Notes under the pieces: model-generated
What the model was told of the DNA's origin: nothing
The model's database searches: none
Seen by the model: only the letters and a program-made list of their open reading frames with translations
Shown here: piece by piece, positions 26,187-34,396 of the stretch
How positions within the stretch are numbered: the stretch's first letter is position 1
How the letters are laid out: the number at the start of each line of letters is the position of its first letter
NCBI RefSeq assembly: GCF_004000805.1
Contig: NZ_BILY01000031.1
Location: forward strand, 20,788-84,787
Origin: Paenibacillus glycanilyticus NBRC 16618
Lineage (GTDB): Bacteria; Bacillota; Bacilli; Paenibacillales; Paenibacillaceae
Direction of reading: 5' to 3'
DNA: 64,000 nucleotides
Translations under genes and position numbers: made by a program

Positions 26187-26992
26187 AGCGGCTGACCGCC
26201 GTCATTTCCGCGATCGGCTTCGCTACCTACAAGGAGTGGGCGGCGTTCCGGTCGCATATGGCGGCTTCGCTGCTAGTTGGGCCTGTCATGTTCCTGGTTC
26301 AGGTTTTTATCTGGAAGGCCGTTTACCAAGGGCATGAGACGTTAAACGGGCTGACTTACCAACAGATGCTTACTTATTATGGCGTCGCCAGCCTTATCCA
26401 TTACATCTCGTTTGATTTCGCGGACTGGAACCTGCAGATGCTGGTGCGCAGCGGGAAGTTTGTCACTTTTGCCCTAAGGCCGCTGCCGCATTGGCTGTTC
26501 GCACTGGCTCAGAAGATCGGACACCGCTCGCTAGCGCTTTGGGTTGAAGTGCTGCCTGTTCTTCTTCTGTTTATCTTTGTCTTTGGAGTAAATCTGCAGC
26601 CCGCGGCTCCGGGCTGGGCTGTCTTGTCCATTACCTTCAGCTTCCTGATGAACTTTATGGTCAATTATTGCGTTGGATTAACCGCCTTCTGGCTGATCCG
26701 GGCAGAAGGAATCCGGCGGGTGTTCCTGCTCCTGAAGGATATTTGCGCAGGGGTATTTATTCCGCTGTCCTTCTTCCCGGATGCGATGCAAAAAGTATTG
26801 TTTTTCCTTCCTTTTCAGTTCATTACTTATTTGCCGACTAGAGTGTACGGAGGAGAATATGAGCTTGCCGGCATTCATCTGTCGCTTGCACAGGCGGTAG
26901 GCCTGCAAGCCGTTGCCGTTTCGGTGACTGCGTTAACGATGACTGTTCTGTACAACGCCGCCATGCGAAGATTTACGGGGGTGGGCGTATGA
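26183..26992 (+). CDS. ABC-2 type transporter permease (DUF990-like)
   Basis: 269 residues with six hydrophobic segments. Starts on GTG overlapping the hydrolase stop. It has the layout of ABC-2 permeases: an N-terminal cytoplasmic helix (FATYKEWAAFRSHMAAS), helices in pairs, and IYLPTRVYGGEYE-like loops. It pairs with the next permease and the downstream ATPase as an exporter. Substrate unknown. Confidence 0.85.
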   Translation: MKRLTAVISAIGFATYKEWAAFRSHMAASLLVGPVMFLVQVFIWKAVYQGHETLNGLTYQQMLTYYGVASLIHYISFDFADWNLQMLVRSGKFVTFALRPLPHWLFALAQKIGHRSLALWVEVLPVLLLFIFVFGVNLQPAAPGWAVLSITFSFLMNFMVNYCVGLTAFWLIRAEGIRRVFLLLKDICAGVFIPLSFFPDAMQKVLFFLPFQFITYLPTRVYGGEYELAGIHLSLAQAVGLQAVAVSVTALTMTVLYNAAMRRFTGVGV

Positions 26993-27765
26993 GAGAGACC
27001 TTATTCGGTGCGGTTCTGCGAACCAAATTTGCGGAGCAGATGGCATATCGCAGCCATTTCTTTATTAGCGTTGTCATGCTCGTTATCGGGGATCTGGTTG
27101 TTCCGCTCGTTACTTTGCTCGTGTACAAATCCGGCGCTTCGTTTCCCGGATGGACGATGCATGAGGCACTGCTCATTCAAGCCGTGTTTGCCCTGTCGAA
27201 GGGAATCGCCTTTCCGTTCTTCTTCGGCATGGTGGGAACAACGCTAGGCCATGTCCGCGAAGGAACGTTTGACTTGCTGCTGCTCCGGCCTAGACCCGTT
27301 ATGCTGATGGCGATGATCACGGGCTTCGATCCGGATGATTTCGGCAGACTGTTCAGCGGTACGGTTCTGTTCGTTTACGCCTTAAACGGGATGGTGATGC
27401 CCGGCGGCTGGGCGTGGCTGCAATTCGGACTGCTGTTCCTGGCGTCAGTCACGATGTTAGGCGCGGTATCCCTGTTCTTGTCCGGCATGCTGTTCCGCTG
27501 GGTCGGAAGCAGCCGGGTCTTTGATATTTTTGACGCTTTCACAAGCTTTGGCATGTATCCGGGAACCATCTTCTCGAAATCGCTGCAAAACGTATTAACC
27601 TATGTTCTTCCCGTAGGTCTGATCGCTTTTGTTCCTGCTGAAGCGCTGCTTGGCCGGACCAGCTGGGGAGGATTATGGGCGCTGCTGCCGGCTGCCGGTT
27701 TCCTGCTGCTCGGGATATTATATTGGAACCGGATGCTGAGAGGTTATACAAGTGCCGGCGGCTAG
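26989..27765 (+). CDS. ABC-2 type transporter permease, second subunit
   Basis: 258 residues, six hydrophobic segments. The ATG overlaps the previous stop (ATGA). The N-terminus (RTKFAEQMAYRSHFFISVVML) resembles the start of its neighbour's family. Conserved is HVREGTFDLLLLRPRPVMLM, a stretch seen in this two-permease group of exporters, related to the DrrB/viologen-exporter type. It probably forms the heterodimer with the preceding gene product. Confidence 0.87.
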   Translation: MRETLFGAVLRTKFAEQMAYRSHFFISVVMLVIGDLVVPLVTLLVYKSGASFPGWTMHEALLIQAVFALSKGIAFPFFFGMVGTTLGHVREGTFDLLLLRPRPVMLMAMITGFDPDDFGRLFSGTVLFVYALNGMVMPGGWAWLQFGLLFLASVTMLGAVSLFLSGMLFRWVGSSRVFDIFDAFTSFGMYPGTIFSKSLQNVLTYVLPVGLIAFVPAEALLGRTSWGGLWALLPAAGFLLLGILYWNRMLRGYTSAGG

Positions 27766-27795
27766 AGGCGAAAGACGAAGGGGAGAAGGGTTAGC

Positions 27796-28797
27796 ATGAT
27801 CGAAGTGAGAAATCTGACGAAAACGTATATGACTCATGAACGCGGCCATACGCTCCGCGAAGTGACGCGTAATTTAATCAAACGGCCGATGAAGGAAATC
27901 AAAGCCGTTCACGATTTGTCTTTCACCGTTCCGCAAGGGGAGATGCTGGCGTTTCTTGGCCCAAACGGCGCAGGGAAGTCAACGACGCTCAAGATCCTGA
28001 CGGGTGTCCTTCACCCCACAACGGGCGAAGTAAAAGCGCTGGGGTTTGTTCCTTGGAAGCAGAGAAGACAGTATGTCGGCCGCATTGGCGCCGTCTTTGG
28101 GCAGAAGTCGCAGCTGCTCTGGGATATTCCTCCCGTCGATGCCTTTTATATGAACAAAGCGATATACGGCGTTCCGGAGCGGCAGTATCAATCAACGTTA
28201 AATGACCTCACCGAGCTGCTTGGCGTTGGCGATATTATCCGAAAGCCTACCCGTCAGCTATCGTTAGGGGAACGGATGAAATGCGAGTTTATTATGGCGA
28301 TGCTGCACCGTCCGGAAATCGTGTTTCTCGATGAGCCCACGATTGGGCTGGATATGATTGCGAAGGAGAATATCCGCCATTTCATACGAAGCATGAACGG
28401 ACAGGGAGTCACCTTTATACTAACGACGCATGACCTGGAGGATGTCGAGCTGCTTGCGGAGCGGGTGATCGTCATCAATCACGGCGAGATTGTGGTGGAT
28501 GATTCGCTTGCCATGTTAAGAAGCAGGCTGGGCGACAAGAAGTCGGTTCGTCTGACGATGGAAACCGTTGTTCCGGATATCCGTATCCAGGGTATTACGG
28601 TTACGGAGCGGAAAGGGCCTCTAGAGCTTGCGCTGGAGATTGATACGAGCGTATTGCCTTTGAAACGTTTTATCCGGGAGTTTAACGAGGTTTATGGCAT
28701 TGTGGACATGGCGATTGACGCCATTCCGATCGAATCGATTATGAAGGAGCTGTATATGGCGGAAGCGGCCGAAGAGTCTGCTGCGGCTAAGTCATAA
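27796..28797 (+). CDS. ABC transporter ATPase of the ABC-2 exporter
   Basis: 333 residues. Walker A GPNGAGKST, Walker B IVFLDEPTIGLD, and a signature LSLGERMKCEF in place of LSGGQ, which is usual for this subfamily. The N-terminus carries an insertion (MTHERGHTLREVTRNLIKRPM) before the first ABC strand, also usual. A C-terminal extension (about 250-333) is likely regulatory. It is 30 nt downstream of the permease pair and ends the five-gene operon, followed by a terminator. Confidence 0.93.
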   Translation: MIEVRNLTKTYMTHERGHTLREVTRNLIKRPMKEIKAVHDLSFTVPQGEMLAFLGPNGAGKSTTLKILTGVLHPTTGEVKALGFVPWKQRRQYVGRIGAVFGQKSQLLWDIPPVDAFYMNKAIYGVPERQYQSTLNDLTELLGVGDIIRKPTRQLSLGERMKCEFIMAMLHRPEIVFLDEPTIGLDMIAKENIRHFIRSMNGQGVTFILTTHDLEDVELLAERVIVINHGEIVVDDSLAMLRSRLGDKKSVRLTMETVVPDIRIQGITVTERKGPLELALEIDTSVLPLKRFIREFNEVYGIVDMAIDAIPIESIMKELYMAEAAEESAAAKS

Positions 28798-28802
28798 GCA
28801 GG

Positions 28803-28833
28803 AAGGACTGCCTTTGCCGGCAGTCCTTTTTTT
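28803..28833. terminator. terminator after hydrolase-exporter operon
   Basis: Stem AAGGACTGCC / GGCAGTCCTT with a short loop and a run of seven T. Confidence 0.92.
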
Positions 28834-28836
28834 GAG

Positions 28837-28974
28837 TTATTTGCAAGTATTGTTGTTGCTGTTCTTCTTCGGAACCGATCCGGAATTGTCGGCAAGCTTA
28901 TCGCCGAATTGGTCAAGGCGCGAAGGGCTTGCAGCGGGTCCGTCATTGTCGGGCTTGTTGTTGCGTCCTGTCAT
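28837..28974 (-). CDS. Small Asn-rich protein (45 aa), unknown
   Basis: The minus-strand ATG at 28974 is preceded by GGAGGTG with 8-nt spacing, a near-perfect site. It encodes 45 residues beginning MTGRNNKPDNDGPAASP, continuing RLDQFGDKLADNSGSVPKK, and ending NNNTCK, very hydrophilic and Asn/Asp/Lys-rich with a Cys second from the end. The stop abuts the exporter terminator, which also works in this direction. It looks like a small spore or cytosolic peptide; the family is not recognised. Confidence 0.6.
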   Translation of the reverse strand: MTGRNNKPDNDGPAASPSRLDQFGDKLADNSGSVPKKNSNNNTCK

Positions 28975-29073
28975 GTTTTTCACCTCCAACCCTTCTAGAT
29001 TGAGCGGGCTTTGGTTAATTCATGCATTGTATAATGAAGGAAATAAAAAGCTGAGAAAAATGGGAATCTGCCG

Positions 29074-29104
29074 TTGACTTTGACGTTGCGTCAAGGTGTA
29101 GAGT
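29074..29104 (+). promoter_or_regulatory. MerR-type promoter with 19-bp spacer and dyad
   Basis: TTGACT (29074-29079), 19 nt, TAGAGT (29099-29104). Inside the spacer is the dyad CTTTGACG-TTG-CGTCAAGG (29078-29096), with 7 of 8 arm positions matching. Overlong spacers with a central dyad are the mark of MerR-activated promoters, so this regulator probably activates itself. Confidence 0.88.
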
Positions 29105-29128
29105 AAGGTTGTCGGGAGGTGAGCAGAT

Positions 29129-29896
29129 ATGGAATATACCGTACAGAAGCTGGGACAGCTCGCGGGCGTAAGCACGAGAACCTTGCGGTATTACGATGAA
29201 CTTGGACTGTTAAAGCCGGCAAGAGTCCGTTCATCCGGATACCGGATTTACGGGCAGGCGGAGGTGGATCTGCTGCAGCAGATTTTATTTTACCGCGAGC
29301 TTGGCTTGGGGCTTGAGCAAATCAGGCAAATCATTCAAGATCCCGCCTTTGATAAGAGGGCCGCGCTGAAGGAGCACCGCGAGCAGCTTCTCGACAGAAG
29401 GCGGCAGCTGGATGTCCTTATCCGGAATGTCGAGCAATCCATCGAGCATGCGGAAGGGAGAATGAACATGTCCGACAAACAAAAATTCGAAGGCTTCAAA
29501 CAAAAGCTGATTGACGAGAACGAGAAAAAATACGGCAAGGAAATCCGGGGAAAATACGGCGACGATGCCGTTAATGCGTCCAACGCGAAGCTGAGCCATA
29601 TGACGCAGGAGCAGTATGACGAAGTAACGAAGCTTGGGGAAGAGATCAAAGCAGCCTTGGCGGAAGCTATCAAAACCGGTGATCCCGCAGGCGAGCTGGC
29701 TCAGAAAACGGCAGAGCTGCACAAACGTTGGCTGATGTTTTATTGGAAGGAGTATTCGAAGGAGGCACATGCCGGATTATCCCAAATGTATGTGGATGAC
29801 GAACGGTTCACCGCCTACTACGATGCCGACCAGCCCGGAGCGGCCGCTTTTTTGAGGGATGCCATTCATATTTATACGGGCGTGAAGCAGCCGTAA
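29129..29896 (+). CDS. MerR-family regulator with TipAS-type ligand domain
   Basis: 255 residues. The MerR helix-turn-helix is YTVQKLGQLAGVSTRTLRYYDELGLL, with the wing RSSGYRIY and a coiled-coil dimer helix. The C-terminal half (about 110-255, FEGFKQKLIDENEKKYGKEIR, HKRWLMFYW, SQMYVDDERFTAYYD) is the TipAS antibiotic-recognition domain, which binds thiopeptide-type and other drugs. The GGGAGGTGAGCAGAT site precedes the ATG. It follows a MerR-type promoter and ends in a terminator, so it is monocistronic. Its regulated target could lie elsewhere. Confidence 0.95.
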   Translation: MEYTVQKLGQLAGVSTRTLRYYDELGLLKPARVRSSGYRIYGQAEVDLLQQILFYRELGLGLEQIRQIIQDPAFDKRAALKEHREQLLDRRRQLDVLIRNVEQSIEHAEGRMNMSDKQKFEGFKQKLIDENEKKYGKEIRGKYGDDAVNASNAKLSHMTQEQYDEVTKLGEEIKAALAEAIKTGDPAGELAQKTAELHKRWLMFYWKEYSKEAHAGLSQMYVDDERFTAYYDADQPGAAAFLRDAIHIYTGVKQP

Positions 29897-29920
29897 CCGT
29901 CGAACACTCATATTTTGTCT

Positions 29921-29948
29921 GCCGCAGCCATACAGGCTGCGGTTTTTT
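29921..29948 (+). terminator. terminator after merR gene
   Basis: Stem CCGCAGCC / GGCTGCGG, loop ATACA, then TTTTTT. Confidence 0.88.
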
Positions 29949-29958
29949 ATGGCTTACG

Positions 29959-29988
29959 GCATGTTAGCGTTAGGCTCCTTCATATATT
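29959..29988 (+). promoter_or_regulatory. Candidate sigma-E (mother-cell) promoter of the mmg operon
   Basis: GCATGTT (29959-29965) matches the sigma-E -35 consensus KMATATT at 6 of 7 positions. CATATATT (29981-29988) matches the -10 CATACAAT at 6 of 8, with a 15-nt spacer. It lies about 60 nt before the first gene and fits the known sigma-E control of mmg genes in B. subtilis. A prediction by eye. Confidence 0.5.
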
Positions 29989-30046
29989 GATATTGGCTCG
30001 GAATCCGTCGAATAGGTTGTCCTTTTGCGGAAAGGGGGAGGGGGAG

Positions 30047-31144
30047 ATGCGGTTTCAGCTGGACGAGGAATACGAGCTGACGCGTGCGGCTGTAAGGGAT
30101 TTTGCGGAAAGCGAGCTTGCCCCGGGGACGGTTGACAGAGATGAGCTTGAGCGATTTGACCGCAGCTTGTTCGACAATATGGCGACGATGGGCTTAACGG
30201 GGATTCCGATTGCCGAGAAGTGGGGCGGAGCGGGCAGCGATCTACTCGTCTACTCGATTGTCCTGGAGGAGCTTGCCCGCGTATGTGCTTCAACCTCGGT
30301 TATGCTGGGGATGCATACGACAGCGGCATGGGTGCTCGCCAAGCATGGAAGCGATAGCTTGCGCGAGATAAATTTAATGCCGTTAACTACAGGAAAAAAG
30401 CTTGGAACCATTGCTTATTCCCATCCGACTTTAAGAGGAAAAAGGATGGGCCAAGACATCTATAAGCTTGACGGATCTCTTCCGTCCGTCGAACTGGCTG
30501 GCGTAGCGGATCATTACGTAGGGTTAATTAAGCATCGGGCCGGAGGATTCTCGCTCGGCATGATCTCGGGTGACAGTCCCGGTCTCACCTGCGCGCCTTC
30601 GGAAAGCAAGCTTGGTTTGCGGGCGATGCCAAGAGCGGAACTGCGGTTTCAATCGGTAAATTTCTCTTTATTTAATGGGATTAAAGAAAACTCGGAACGA
30701 GGGGCGGAAGTTGTATTTAATGACATTAACGTTATTCGGGATATTGGTGCGGCTGCCCAAGCTACGGGAATTGCCCAGGGAGCATTGGATGCCGCGTTAG
30801 CCTACGCGAAAGAACGGTCGCAATTCGGCAAACCGATCGGACGCCAGCAAGGCATAGCGTTTAAGCTGGCGGATATGGCGGCAAATGTAGAGGCGTCAAG
30901 GTGGCTTGTCTATGATGCGGCCTGGTCCACGGACAGAGGATTGTCAAGCAGCGCGAAAGCAGCTATGGCAAAGCTTTACGCGATCAAACACGCCGTAGCG
31001 ACGGCTATTGAGGCCGTACAGATTTTTGGCGGATACGGCTATATGCGCGAATACCCCGTTGAACGTTATTTGCGGGATGCCAAAAGTCTGGAAGCAGCTT
31101 CGGAGCATTCGTATTCGGCTATTTTAAGCCTGGAGGCGGAATAG
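30047..31144 (+). CDS. Degenerate acyl-CoA dehydrogenase-family protein
   Basis: 365 residues. Three-domain acyl-CoA dehydrogenase fold: N-terminal helices (YELTRAAVRDFAESELAP), then GLTGIPIAEKWGGAGSD, and C-terminal GKPIGRQQGIAFKLADMA and IFGGYGYMREYPVERYLRDAK. Two hallmarks are missing: the TEPxAGSD strand before the flavin site is replaced by IAYSHPTLRGKRMG, and the C-terminal YEGTxE holding the catalytic Glu is replaced by SLEAASEHSYSAI. The true dehydrogenase downstream has both. It may be inactive, regulatory, or catalyse something else. GGGGGAGGGGGAG precedes the ATG at 30047; longer upstream frames have no site. Confidence 0.8.
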   Translation: MRFQLDEEYELTRAAVRDFAESELAPGTVDRDELERFDRSLFDNMATMGLTGIPIAEKWGGAGSDLLVYSIVLEELARVCASTSVMLGMHTTAAWVLAKHGSDSLREINLMPLTTGKKLGTIAYSHPTLRGKRMGQDIYKLDGSLPSVELAGVADHYVGLIKHRAGGFSLGMISGDSPGLTCAPSESKLGLRAMPRAELRFQSVNFSLFNGIKENSERGAEVVFNDINVIRDIGAAAQATGIAQGALDAALAYAKERSQFGKPIGRQQGIAFKLADMAANVEASRWLVYDAAWSTDRGLSSSAKAAMAKLYAIKHAVATAIEAVQIFGGYGYMREYPVERYLRDAKSLEAASEHSYSAILSLEAE

Positions 31145-31157
31145 GGGGAGCTGACGG

Positions 31158-32336
31158 ATGTCTAATCGTCAGTCGGTCATCGTAGCCGGAGCAAGAACAG
31201 CGTTTGGCAAATATGGAGGCCAGTTCAAAACCGTACCGGCCGTTCAGCTGGGAGCTGCCGCGATTACGGGAGCCATGCAAAGATCAGGCATTTCGCCCGG
31301 GCAGGTGGATGGCGTCATTATGGGCATGGTGCTTCAGGCGGGAGCCGGCCAGATTCCGTCCAGGCAAGCCGCGAGGCTGGCGGGTCTAAGCTGGGAAGTA
31401 CCGTCGGAGACGATAAACAAGGTTTGTGCATCAGGCATGAGGGCTATCACGATGGCTGATCAGATGGTTCGCTCCGGCGATGCCGAGATCGTTGTGGCAG
31501 GCGGAATGGAAAGCATGAGCCGCACTCCTTACGCCGTTCCGACGGCGAGATGGGGCGCTAGAATGGGCAATGCTGCGCTTGTGGATCTGATGAATCATGA
31601 CGGCTTGTTTTGCGCGTTCCACCAGGTGCCGATGGGCTCGCTTGGCAACCGGGTGGCAGACGAGTTCAATATCGGGCGTATAGAGCAGGACGATTGGGCG
31701 CTCCGCAGTCACATCCGCGCGGTAGCTGCACAGCAGAGCGGGCGCTTTGCCGAGGAGATCGTTCCCGTTATCTTGGATGACGGCACGGAGCTTAGCGTCG
31801 ACGAGTGTCCGCGTCCGGATACGGATGCGGCAAAGCTGGCCAAATTAAAGCCCGCCTTCGATCGGACCGGGACGATTACGGCCGGCAATGCTCCAGGAGT
31901 GAATGACGGCGCCGCCGCGGTGACGGTCATGTCTTCGAAGGGAGCCGCCCGTCTGGGCGCTAAGCCGCTAGCAACCATACTCGGGCATGCTTCGGCAGGC
32001 GCGGAAGCGGCGTATCTGGCAACCGTCCCGGCGCTTGCGATCCGCAAACTTCTGAAGCAGACGGGTGTTCCGCTGGAGAAGATTGATCTATTCGAAGTGA
32101 ACGAAGCTTTCGCTTCGGTTGTGCTGATCAGCGGGCAGATGATAGGCTGGGATCCCGAAAAAGTAAACGTCAACGGCGGAGCGATCGCGCTTGGGCATCC
32201 GATTGGAGCAAGCGGCGCCCGCATTGTTTTGACGCTGATTCACGAGCTTAAGCGGCGGGGCGGCGGACTAGGCATCGCCGCGATTTGCAGCGGCGGAGCG
32301 CAAGGCGACGCGATTCTGCTTCAGGTTGATGCGTGA
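31158..32336 (+). CDS. mmgA: Acetyl-CoA C-acetyltransferase (thiolase)
   Basis: 392 residues, full length. Catalytic residues: Cys in NKVCASGMRA, His in NGGAIALGHPIGASGAR, and Cys in AAICSGGAQGDA (usually CxGGGQG; here Ala replaces a Gly). It condenses two acetyl-CoA, or cleaves 3-ketoacyl-CoA, in the cytoplasm. It is 13 nt after the degenerate dehydrogenase gene. In B. subtilis mmgA is the first gene of the mother-cell mmg operon. Confidence 0.93.
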   Translation: MSNRQSVIVAGARTAFGKYGGQFKTVPAVQLGAAAITGAMQRSGISPGQVDGVIMGMVLQAGAGQIPSRQAARLAGLSWEVPSETINKVCASGMRAITMADQMVRSGDAEIVVAGGMESMSRTPYAVPTARWGARMGNAALVDLMNHDGLFCAFHQVPMGSLGNRVADEFNIGRIEQDDWALRSHIRAVAAQQSGRFAEEIVPVILDDGTELSVDECPRPDTDAAKLAKLKPAFDRTGTITAGNAPGVNDGAAAVTVMSSKGAARLGAKPLATILGHASAGAEAAYLATVPALAIRKLLKQTGVPLEKIDLFEVNEAFASVVLISGQMIGWDPEKVNVNGGAIALGHPIGASGARIVLTLIHELKRRGGGLGIAAICSGGAQGDAILLQVDA

Positions 32337-32369
32337 TCGGATGGTTGAACGAGAACCGAGGTGAAGGGG

Positions 32370-33233
32370 ATGGACCAGGTACAGGAGATCCGCCAGGTAA
32401 CCGTGCTGGGAGCCGGGCAGATGGGGAGCGGCATTGCCCAGACTTTGGCGCAGTACGGATACGAGACCGCGCTTTACGATATTACCGAAGCGGCGGTTGA
32501 GCGCGGGATGTACGCGATTGGGAGCTCGCTTGACCGATTTGTCAAGAAGGGAAAGCTGACGAAGGAGCAGCAGGAAGCCGCCATGCGGAAGCTGACGCCG
32601 GTTATTACTTTGGAAGCCTGCCGGGTATCCGACTTTGTTATTGAGGCTATCCCCGAACAGCTGGAGCTTAAGCGGAAGCTGTTCAAGGAATTGGACCGGA
32701 TCTGTCCGCCGCATGCCATTCTGGCGACAAACACTTCTTCGCTTTCTATAACAGCCATCGCCGGAGTGACAAAGCGCCCCTCGCAGGTGATTGGCATGCA
32801 TTTTATGAATCCGGTTCCGGTTATGACGCTTGTGGAAGTCATTCGGGGTCTGGCTACTTCGGCCGATACACTGGCAACGACGGTTGCTCTTGCCGAATCG
32901 CTTGGGAAAACGGCCGTTCGCGTTGAGGATTATCCGGGCTTTGTCTCGAACCGGATTCTCATGCCCATGATTAACGAGGCGGTGTATGCCGTCTATGAAG
33001 GCGTGGCTTCGCCCGAAGCGGTGGACCAAATTATGAAGCTAGGCATGAATCATCCGATGGGCCCGCTTACTCTCGCGGATTTCATCGGGCTGGATACTTG
33101 CCTGTACATTATGGAGACGCTGCATGAGGGGCTAGGCGATTCGAAATACCGGCCGTGCCCGCTGCTGCGCAACTATGTATCGGCCGGCTGGTTAGGGAAG
33201 AAAACCGGGAAGGGCTTTTACAGCTACGAATAG
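32370..33233 (+). CDS. mmgB: 3-hydroxybutyryl-CoA dehydrogenase
   Basis: 287 residues. NAD-binding GAGQMGSGIAQTLAQYG, catalytic IGMHFMNPVPVM (His), VEDYPGFVSNRILMPMINEA and MNHPMGPLTLADFIGLD are the family hallmarks. It interconverts acetoacetyl-CoA and 3-hydroxybutyryl-CoA. ATG at 32370 with GAGGTGA upstream. It is coupled in order between the thiolase and the acyl-CoA dehydrogenase, as in mmgAB. Confidence 0.95.
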   Translation: MDQVQEIRQVTVLGAGQMGSGIAQTLAQYGYETALYDITEAAVERGMYAIGSSLDRFVKKGKLTKEQQEAAMRKLTPVITLEACRVSDFVIEAIPEQLELKRKLFKELDRICPPHAILATNTSSLSITAIAGVTKRPSQVIGMHFMNPVPVMTLVEVIRGLATSADTLATTVALAESLGKTAVRVEDYPGFVSNRILMPMINEAVYAVYEGVASPEAVDQIMKLGMNHPMGPLTLADFIGLDTCLYIMETLHEGLGDSKYRPCPLLRNYVSAGWLGKKTGKGFYSYE

Positions 33234-33260
33234 AATCGCACCCGAAAGGAGCGATTGTCC

Positions 33261-34385
33261 ATGGAACTCCGGTTTACGAAGGAGCAGCAAGCCATTAGGG
33301 AGGCTATAAGACGGTTTGCCAATGAGGAAATAGCGTCAGCCGTGCCACGGATGGAATCCGAGGAGCGCTTTCCTGCGGATATCATCCGAAAGATGGCGGA
33401 GCGGGAGTGGATGGGAATCCCGATACCCAAGCAGTGGGGCGGGGCAGGATTGGATTTTATTTCCTATATTATCGCGATTAACGAAGTGTCGAGGGTTAAC
33501 GCGGCGGTTGGCGTTATTTTATCCGTGCACACCTCCGTATGCACACTTCCCATTCTGAACTACGGAACGGAGGAGCAGCGTCGACATTTCGTCGGAAAGC
33601 TGGCTTCCGGCGAATGGATCGGTGCCTTTGCGTTAACGGAACCGCATGCCGGTTCGGATGCTGCCGCTATACGGACAGCAGCCGAGCTGAAAGGCGATTA
33701 TTATGAGCTAAACGGCTCCAAGCTGTTTATTACCAACGCAGGAGCGGCCGGGGTATATGTCGTGTTTGCCGTTACGGACGGGACGAAGCGTGCCGGCGGC
33801 ATTACCGCATTTATTGTGCCGGGAGGCACGAAGGGGCTTCATATCGGCAAGCCCGAGCGGAAAATGGGTCTTCACGGCTCGAATACCTGCGAGCTTTATC
33901 TCGAACAGCTGCGTATTCCCGAGGAATACCGGCTGGGACGGGAAGGCGAAGGCTTCGCGATTGCAAAAGGCTCGCTTGACGGCGGGCGGATCGGCATTGC
34001 CGCGCAAGCGCTAGGAATAGCCGAAGCCTCGATTGAGCTTCTGCGTGAGCGTTTTGGATCGTCAAAGGGCGCTCCGTATACGTCCCGTGACACCGAGCTG
34101 GCGGAGCTTCTTGCACGAACGGCGGCCGCCAGGCTGCTTGTCTACCGTGCCGCTTCGCTTCGGCAGGAGGGAAGGCCATGCACGAAGGAAGCGTCAATGG
34201 CCAAGATGTTTGCTTCCGATACCGCGGTTGCGGTGTCCGGAGCTGCCGTCCGGCTGTTGGGCGAAGAGGGGGTATCCAAGGAGCATCCCGCCGAACGGCT
34301 GTTCAGAGACGCGAAAGTAACGCAAATCTACGAAGGTACCAATGAAATCCATCGCCTTGTAATCAGCGGAAGAATGATGAAATGA
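33261..34385 (+). CDS. mmgC: Acyl-CoA dehydrogenase (short/branched chain)
   Basis: 374 residues with all hallmarks: IPIPKQWGGAGLDF, FALTEPHAGSDAA (flavin strand), the KLFITNAG stretch, and the catalytic-base motif QIYEGTNEIHRLVI. FAD-dependent, oxidises acyl-CoA to 2-enoyl-CoA with electrons passing to ETF. AAAGGAG is 8 nt before the ATG at 33261. It overlaps the next gene region by ATGA. This is the active partner of the degenerate copy that opens the operon. Confidence 0.95.
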   Translation: MELRFTKEQQAIREAIRRFANEEIASAVPRMESEERFPADIIRKMAEREWMGIPIPKQWGGAGLDFISYIIAINEVSRVNAAVGVILSVHTSVCTLPILNYGTEEQRRHFVGKLASGEWIGAFALTEPHAGSDAAAIRTAAELKGDYYELNGSKLFITNAGAAGVYVVFAVTDGTKRAGGITAFIVPGGTKGLHIGKPERKMGLHGSNTCELYLEQLRIPEEYRLGREGEGFAIAKGSLDGGRIGIAAQALGIAEASIELLRERFGSSKGAPYTSRDTELAELLARTAAARLLVYRAASLRQEGRPCTKEASMAKMFASDTAVAVSGAAVRLLGEEGVSKEHPAERLFRDAKVTQIYEGTNEIHRLVISGRMMK

Positions 34386-34396
34386 AGGTGACTTTT

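Noticed and set aside
32268..33029. 253-aa minus-strand frame over mmgB
   Set aside because: Antisense shadow of a conserved dehydrogenase.
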